NCBI GenBank assembly: GCA_022496805.1
Contig: CM040087.1
Location: 8,940,001 to 9,004,000 of the forward strand
Direction: 5' to 3'
From: Pohlia nutans
Taxonomy: Eukaryota > Streptophyta > Bryopsida > Bryales > Mniaceae
DNA length: 64,000 nucleotides
Each line of letters starts with the position of its first letter. The stretch's first letter is position 1. Below the pieces are notes generated by a model. It ran no database searches, was not told the origin of the DNA, and saw nothing but the letters and a program-made list of their open reading frames with translations. This document shows, piece by piece, positions 58,400-64,000 of the stretch. The position numbers and the translations under genes were made by a program.

Positions 58400-58700
58400 A
58401 AATTTACCTGGCGGACGTTGCGTTCGAGCGTCCAGACAACACGTCCGGACGTCCGGGCGTCATTTTGGACGTGATTTTGTTCAAGGACGTCCGAAATGAC
58501 AACCCTGCCTCAGACGGTCCAGCTCAACTGACCGTGTGGGCGATTTTGGCCAACGTTTTCAGCTGGACGGCCCGATGAACGGACGAGGTAGACAGCCCCA
58601 CCCGACCAGTCTAGCTAGATGTTCCCGCTGGATGGACTAGGTGGACGGCCCGCCCAACAGTTTAGGGTGTCCAATCAATGGACCACAGTGCTGGACGATC
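58400..58700 (+). other. CpG-rich block of ACGTCC words
   Basis: Abrupt change from AT-rich DNA. Words such as ACGTCCGGACGTCCGGGCGT and repeated GGACG, CCGTC, TGGACGGCCC. No ORF recognised. It introduces the GGACGG repeat block. Confidence 0.6.
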
Positions 58701-58837
58701 GAGGGTTGTTTATGCTAGGGTAATGTGGGCTTTTTATGTTGGTATGTCATGGTGCGTTCATGCCCAATCATGACGCATCAAGCTTGCATCAAAATCCTAA
58801 CGCTAGTAAAGATGAGAAAAAGTACAAATTAAAATTT

Positions 58838-59290
58838 ACTATTTATGATTTACTAGATAGAAAAAAACATGGATGAAGTTCCCGTCATCACAGTCCCTTA
58901 GAGACGGCATGGCTTTCTTTGGACGGTTAGTTCGTCCGTTAGGACGGTCCAAAGTCCATACCGTTCACGGTATGGCCGGCCCCTCTATTCGACAGCTAGT
59001 CCCTTGGGACGGTCTAAACTATTCACCGGATGGCCTACCCGTCCAATTTGACGGCTACCCCATCTCTTAGGACAGTCCAGACCGTCCTAGTGGGCCTGAC
59101 AGTCCATTGGCGACGGCCTTTCCGTCCATTGGATGGCCAAATCGTTCACTTGACAGCTAATTAATTTGTTTACTCATGTGGAAACTCTTTTCATTAGTTT
59201 GTTCGTTGTAGTAACTATTTTACGCTTGTTTTTGAATATATGTGGGAATTCCAAATATTCTATCGTAACGGACGCCGGCTTAGAACCTTG
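58838..59290 (+). repeat. GGACGG repeat block, copy 1
   Basis: Begins AATTTACTATTTATGATTTA, as does copy 3 at 61846. The core 58900-59160 repeats a unit of about 60-65 bp: TTGGGACGGTC..., CCGTTCAC(G)GGATGGCC, CCGTCCA, GACGGCTA. It ends with CTTGACAGCTAATT then GTGGAAACTCTTTTCAT. Confidence 0.7.
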
Positions 59291-59904
59291 ACATTATGAC
59301 GGACATCCTGTCGTCACAACGTGACATGTCGTAGACAACTCTGGGACGCTCGAGATCGACCGTTTAGCTGGACGGCCCTAGTGATCAGAATTGATGGTTC
59401 ACGCAATACTAGAGTGTAAATGAGGCTACGTCAATGTGGCTTTAGGAATTGTAATGATAAATAGCATAATCATACATGCGCATATATGTATATATGTATA
59501 CATAGTGAGATTTTGTTGAAATTTTTACAATGTTAATATATAGATTTCAATATTTATACTTCATGGGAATATATACATTGCCAGAGATGCTAGCACAATG
59601 AAAGATCCGTGTGTAGGTGGTGATCGTGAGCTCTTTTAATTAATACTCTAATCCGCCGGTATGAGGTCAAATGATCAGACGTGGGCTCGGATAGACAGAT
59701 GTACACACAAATGCCTTGTGGCTTGCTTGGAAGCTCTTGGATTGTATGTGGCTGTATGTGATTGTGGGCTTTGGCAAGATCTGCAATTGCAAATTTCCTA
59801 CTATAATTAGATTCCTTTCCCATTTAAAAAAATATTGATATTCATACCTCAGGTTTAATAAACTAACTAAAGATTAATCAACAAAGCACTTAAAGCTATA
59901 CATA
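59291..59904. other. Spacer between GGACGG blocks
   Basis: GC-richer to about 59400, then AT-rich with a GTATATATGTATA run. A 77-residue minus frame at 59590-59823 is open but unrecognised. Confidence 0.4.
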
Positions 59905-60260
59905 CCTTTGGACGATTAGTCCGTTCCTCGGGACAGTCCAGACTGTTCACGGGATGCCCGGCTTAGCCGACCCGTCCATACTACGGCTAGTCCATCTCTT
60001 AGGATGGTCTAAACCGTTCACAGGACGGCCTACCCGTCTTTTGGCGACGGCGAGACCGTCCACTTGACGGCTAATTTGTTCATTCATGTGGAGACTCTTT
60101 TCATCTAGTCTCTTGATTGTGGTAACTATTTTGTATCCTTGTTTTTGAATAATTTACATCAATGAAAATATTCTATTTTGAAGGACGTGGGCTTTGAACC
60201 TTGACGTAATGATGGGCATCTTGATGTAATGACCGGCATCTTGACATCAGACATGTTTTT
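59905..60260 (+). repeat. GGACGG repeat block, copy 2
   Basis: Same core and same 3-prime flank as copy 1 (GTGGAGACTCTTTTCATC, then GGTAACTATTTTGTATCC and GAAGGACGTGGGCTTTG...). Lacks the AATTTACTATT leader. Confidence 0.7.
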
Positions 60261-61845
60261 TTGCTTCACTAATGTGCTTTTCTTTCTATTCAATGATCTA
60301 TTACCCGTGAATACCCAACCTTGACTTATGCAAGGATTGTTTGTCTATCAGCTATTACCCTATTAATAGTCGAGTTCCAATGAGCACTTGTAAATGGCTG
60401 TTTCAAAACAATTGAAGTCCTTGTCAACTTGTGCAGATCATCAGCAGTTCTTTTGGCCATCCGATGGCTTCAAGTTACCATTATTCTCAATAGCAAATCA
60501 ACAATGTGAATGCAGACGTTCTGTCCACGGCCACGTTTGAGACGAGAGAGTGGAAGAAAAACTTGGCTCAACATCAATATCACGTTTACAGGTGAATCGA
60601 TTGTAAATAATGCTTGCAAGTGAACTTTTAATAAAGGTTTAGAACTCACACATGATTCTAGTGAGAAAATTAATTGTGTGATTGTTTTATGTCTTTACAA
60701 AACTGTTATGAGTGTTATGAAGTGTTACGAATGTTATAGGTTTGTTATATATGAAGTGTTTTGGGTTGTAATGAAGGGGTTCAAGTCATTATAAAATGTT
60801 ATAGGTTGCTACAAAGTGTTTGGAATAGTTGTTATGAAGTGCCCTAAAACTTTTATGAAGTATTATAGGTTGTTATGAAGAGTTCTTTTTGGGTTGTTTT
60901 GGTTGAAGAAATTTTGGAATCATTCAACATGTGTTGTGTTTTAGAGTGTTTTTGGATCATTTCAAAGCATTTTTGGATTGTTTCAAATTAATTTCGGCTT
61001 ATTTTGGTTAATTTTTCTTCATGTCTCTACAAATTAGGGCATAAGCTTTCATTTCTCCACAAAACATAGAATGCATGTTCTAATGGAATATGCTATTATT
61101 TCCAAATGTCTGTTGGAACTCATTTCAAATGGATGCTTTGTGGTATGTCTGGGCACTTTTAATTAAGCATGATGTACCTTGTTGATGTTTGATGCAAAAT
61201 GAGGTTGTTTAGTAAGGAACCCGTAGAAAACTTGATCTATTTGGTGGAATTGTTGCTTGGGTATGAAGATCGCATCTGGAAGAACTATGAGGTAAATGTT
61301 TCATCCAAAGGCTCTTCCATAATCACATTAAATTTAACAGTCACCATTGCATAGATGTCATTTTTCAATTTTATACCCTTCTATGCCTAATTACAAAGCT
61401 CGTTCAATATTTTCTAAACCCTTCTATATACCTATTTTGAGTATTTTTATGTACATCAACGATCATTGAAATTAATCAGTTTACTAGTACTAACAAATGC
61501 ATAATTGTAAATGCATGAGGAGAAGCAATATTTTAAATGCAGAAGGAGAAGCTGTACATTCTCAGCATGAACATGTTCACCTCGTTCTATCTGGTAGGAC
61601 CTGAGACATGACTTGGTACGGAAAGGTAGATCCATGGACCTTTTCAAAGGTGTGTAACTCAAAATTGTTTTTATGTACTGATGTGCACATTAAACTTAAT
61701 TGTTAGAAAATTAGTAGAAATTATTATACTCTATGTCGTGCATGTGTACTAAAATTGAACGATATAAAAGCCATTTTAACTACATTAAACTATTCACCAT
61801 TATAGGTCTATAGAACGGTAGTAAATTAAAAATATTCATAATTTA
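60261..61845 (+). other. Spacer with degenerate GTTATGAAGTGTT repeats
   Basis: 60690-60900 is a loose minisatellite of GTTATGAAGTGTTAT and ATAGGTTGTTA words. No recognised gene elsewhere; the frame at 61456-61662 is unsupported. Confidence 0.45.
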
Positions 61846-62130
61846 AATTTACTATTCATGATTTACTAGATTATAAAAACTATGGATGAAGTTCGTGCCC
61901 TTTGACGACAACTAGTCCGTTATGATAGTCCCTTAGAGACGACCTACCTTTCCTTTGGACGGTTAGTTTGTCCCTTGGGACGGTCTACACCGTTCACGGG
62001 ATGGTCGGCCCGTCCATTCGATGGCTAGTCAGTCCCTTTGCTTCCATTGGATGGCGAGACCATCGACCGTCGACTGGACGGCTAGTCTGTTCATCCATAT
62101 CAAGACTCCTTTCATTTAGTCCGTTTATTG
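61846..62130 (+). repeat. GGACGG repeat block, copy 3
   Basis: Matches copy 1 from its leader through AGTCCCTTAGAGACG, TTTGGACGGTTAGT.TGTCC and CCGTTCACGGGATGG. Shorter core. About 3 kb from copy 1. Confidence 0.7.
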
Positions 62131-62564
62131 TGGTAACTAATTTTTTAAAGCCAAAAGGAATAACTTGAAATTCATCGACTTGAAAGTCGTTATGATTGGC
62201 TAAAATCACAATGTTTTAAAAGTAATAGAGTTGTTCACATGAATACTATTAAAACATGGTAGATGTGGTATGAACTCTTTCTAAAGCGAACCAAATGTTT
62301 GATCTAAATGGGACATTTTCAATGTTTTGATAGGTTTCCACGGTGTCATTTTTTATCTTGTTTAAAAATAATAATAATGTGAATTTGGTTTGTCAAATAC
62401 AAAATGGGGATCCAATTTCCTATTAATTATGATTTCGTAAGTAGAAGTTACAAAGAGAAAGAGATTTTTTTAGGAAGAATGGAAAATGTAGGCATGGCTT
62501 AAAATAAACCTTCAAAATGATTCTTTTACATCCCTAACTACCAAAAGTATGCATGGTAAAACTT

Positions 62565-62824
62565 TCATAGAGTTTGACTGTACATATTGTCGGTCTATAG
62601 CGTTTGAAGTGAAAAAATGGAATGACAATCTTTTCTAACCTTTTTTGACCGTCTTTGGGGACATTGGAAAATTTGTTAAATTAGTCAAAAAAATTCTTTA
62701 ATTTATTTTCAAATGTTCAAATTGGCATTAGCTCTCAAGAGCCAAAAGAAATTACCAAAATGAATAAGAAGATGTGAAAATGATGCTCAAAAACAAGAAA
62801 AATCCACAATCCTTTAGGGATTAA
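62565..62824 (-). mobile_element. TTAA-H relative (H2)
   Basis: The reverse complement starts TTAATCCCTAAAGGATTG and follows H1: TTTTTCTT.TTTTTGAGCATC, TTGCTCTTGA-like, GAATT.TTTTGAC.AATTT. The other end is not clear. Confidence 0.6.
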
Positions 62825-64000
62825 AAGATGTGTTAATAGGTAATAATCTTATTGTTTTATTCAATGTTGTTTTCTATAATCTTTTGTCTAATCACTCAAA
62901 AATTCGTTTTTAATTTTTCTTTTTGTATTTTTAACAAAATTATATCGATAATGTATTTTCAAAACATTCATTTTTAAAAACAAAAACATTTAAATTAATT
63001 GTATTGATGCCACCTAAGTTTCATCATCCACGACTTTCATTTATATAACAACTTCCTAAAATGGAATTTGTTTTCTTTTTTAAAACAACTTTTTATAGCA
63101 ACTCGAAATACATATTGAATAATTAAGACATACAAAATGATTTGTTTTTTTCCTTTAATAAAGAGACATATGATTGCGGGTTTAGTATTAAAATCTCATT
63201 GAGAAGGTGGAGGACTTTCTCGACAAGATTTTAGTGACTTGTTTTTTGAAGTAGTTTCAAATTTTTGTCCCTTAGTATGGTCATGGAACCTATAGTAGCA
63301 TCGTGTCTATTTTATGGCTCTAATTCAGGTTTTGTAAGGTATTAATTGCGTGATCTTGTTATATACTAGTAATGCTTTCAACGAGGCATTTCTAAGGGAG
63401 TTCATAATGCACAAGCTTTAGTGTTATTTCCATTGGACAAGTTGTGAACTTGTTAAATAGTTTAAAATTCACGATAAGTAATTACCGTGACAACTCGTAA
63501 TCTTTTCTATATCCTTTATCTCTATTTATGGCGCTTAGCAAATAGAAGTGATTGTGGTATTTTTGTGGACTATTTTGTGATCTTATGTATATTTTTCATG
63601 AATTGGAATTACTAAGTAATTGCCATAAGTTGGTGGGGATTTTGCGATTATTCATGGATTAAGATATTTTATTGAGATGAGTAGGTTTTGAAGTACTTTT
63701 GATGAGAGTTTATTAGTGGGAGAATGGTATTTTATTGAGATGAGTAGGTTTTGAAGTACTTTTGATGAAATTTTATTAGTGGGAGAATTCAGGAAAATTA
63801 TAGGCTTTAGGATTAGAATAAATTAGACCAAGTGATGACTATGAGTGGAGTGATATTAAAGAGGGAGTTACCCTAGAGTTTAAATTTGGATGTAGAAGTT
63901 TTAGGATGGATGGACTGGTAGTTAGATGTGTTTCTTTCTTGATGATTCAAATCCTGTGTTTTGGGTGAGAGAAGAGTTAGTTTGTGTATACAAGGGCAAA
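62825..64000. other. AT-rich DNA to window end
   Basis: No gene or terminal repeat recognised, apart from the tandem duplication listed separately. Confidence 0.45.
63665..63787 (+). repeat. Tandem duplication, 63-bp unit
   Basis: Two copies (63665-63727, 63728-63787) of a unit starting TATTTTATTGAGATGAGTAG and ending TATTAGTGGGAGAA, differing at few positions. Confidence 0.95.

Noticed and set aside
1..64000. Bacterial or phage features (operons, CRISPR array, ribosome binding sites)
   Set aside because: No dense ORFs and no prokaryotic signals; plant 5S, telomere repeat and transposon types point to a eukaryote.

Overview
The window looks like intergenic nuclear DNA of a land plant. It is AT-rich and almost free of long ORFs. 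The plant signals are a degraded 5S rRNA sequence of plant type (33896-34017), a short run of the plant telomere heptamer TTTAGGG (20177-20201), CACTA elements with CACTAGTAGAAA ends, and one Stowaway-like terminus. I cannot name the species. No complete gene from a known family was recognised.

Most of the window is short non-autonomous DNA transposons. The dominant class has the target duplication TTAA and termini CCC(C/T)TAAA...TTTA(G/A)GGG, the hallmark of the piggyBac superfamily. I see about 30 copies in some 12 length families, labelled here TTAA-A to TTAA-N: A about 575 bp, B about 560, C about 808, D about 230, E 0.6-1.2 kb, G 543, H 241, I 981, J 652, K about 549, M 525, plus N. They are often nested or share a TTAA, and several insertions can be checked against an empty site inside the window. 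Many families carry a short palindrome about 17-23 bp inside the left end.

Other mobile DNA: CACTA miniatures, four with perfect 3-bp duplications (240, 7342, 18478, 30986); two large foldback elements with TA-CARTGGGG ends (26566-27547, 43943-45518); TIR elements at 10622 and 24182; palindromes at 32620, 33004, 41807 and 42303; tRNA-like SINE relics; and dispersed repeats rich in GTTCCC.

Two regions look genic although no long ORF shows it. On the minus strand, 34969-40620 is less AT-rich and holds many short open segments with splice-like borders and largely compatible phases, ending in an 86-codon last exon. A second minus-strand model lies at 50390-51761: three exons in compatible phase, Cys-rich, unrecognised.

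Layout: 1-9.4 kb TTAA and CACTA elements; 9.4-25 kb a mixture of repeats; 25.4-27.6 kb a nested composite; 29-32.2 kb TTAA elements; 32.3-34.9 kb palindromes, 5S and tRNA relics; 35-40.9 kb gene 1; 41-49 kb hairpins and nested elements; 50.4-51.8 kb gene 2; 52.9-57 kb K copies and a long CACTA candidate; 58.4-62.1 kb a GGACGG-rich repeated block; 62.5-64 kb mostly plain AT-rich DNA.
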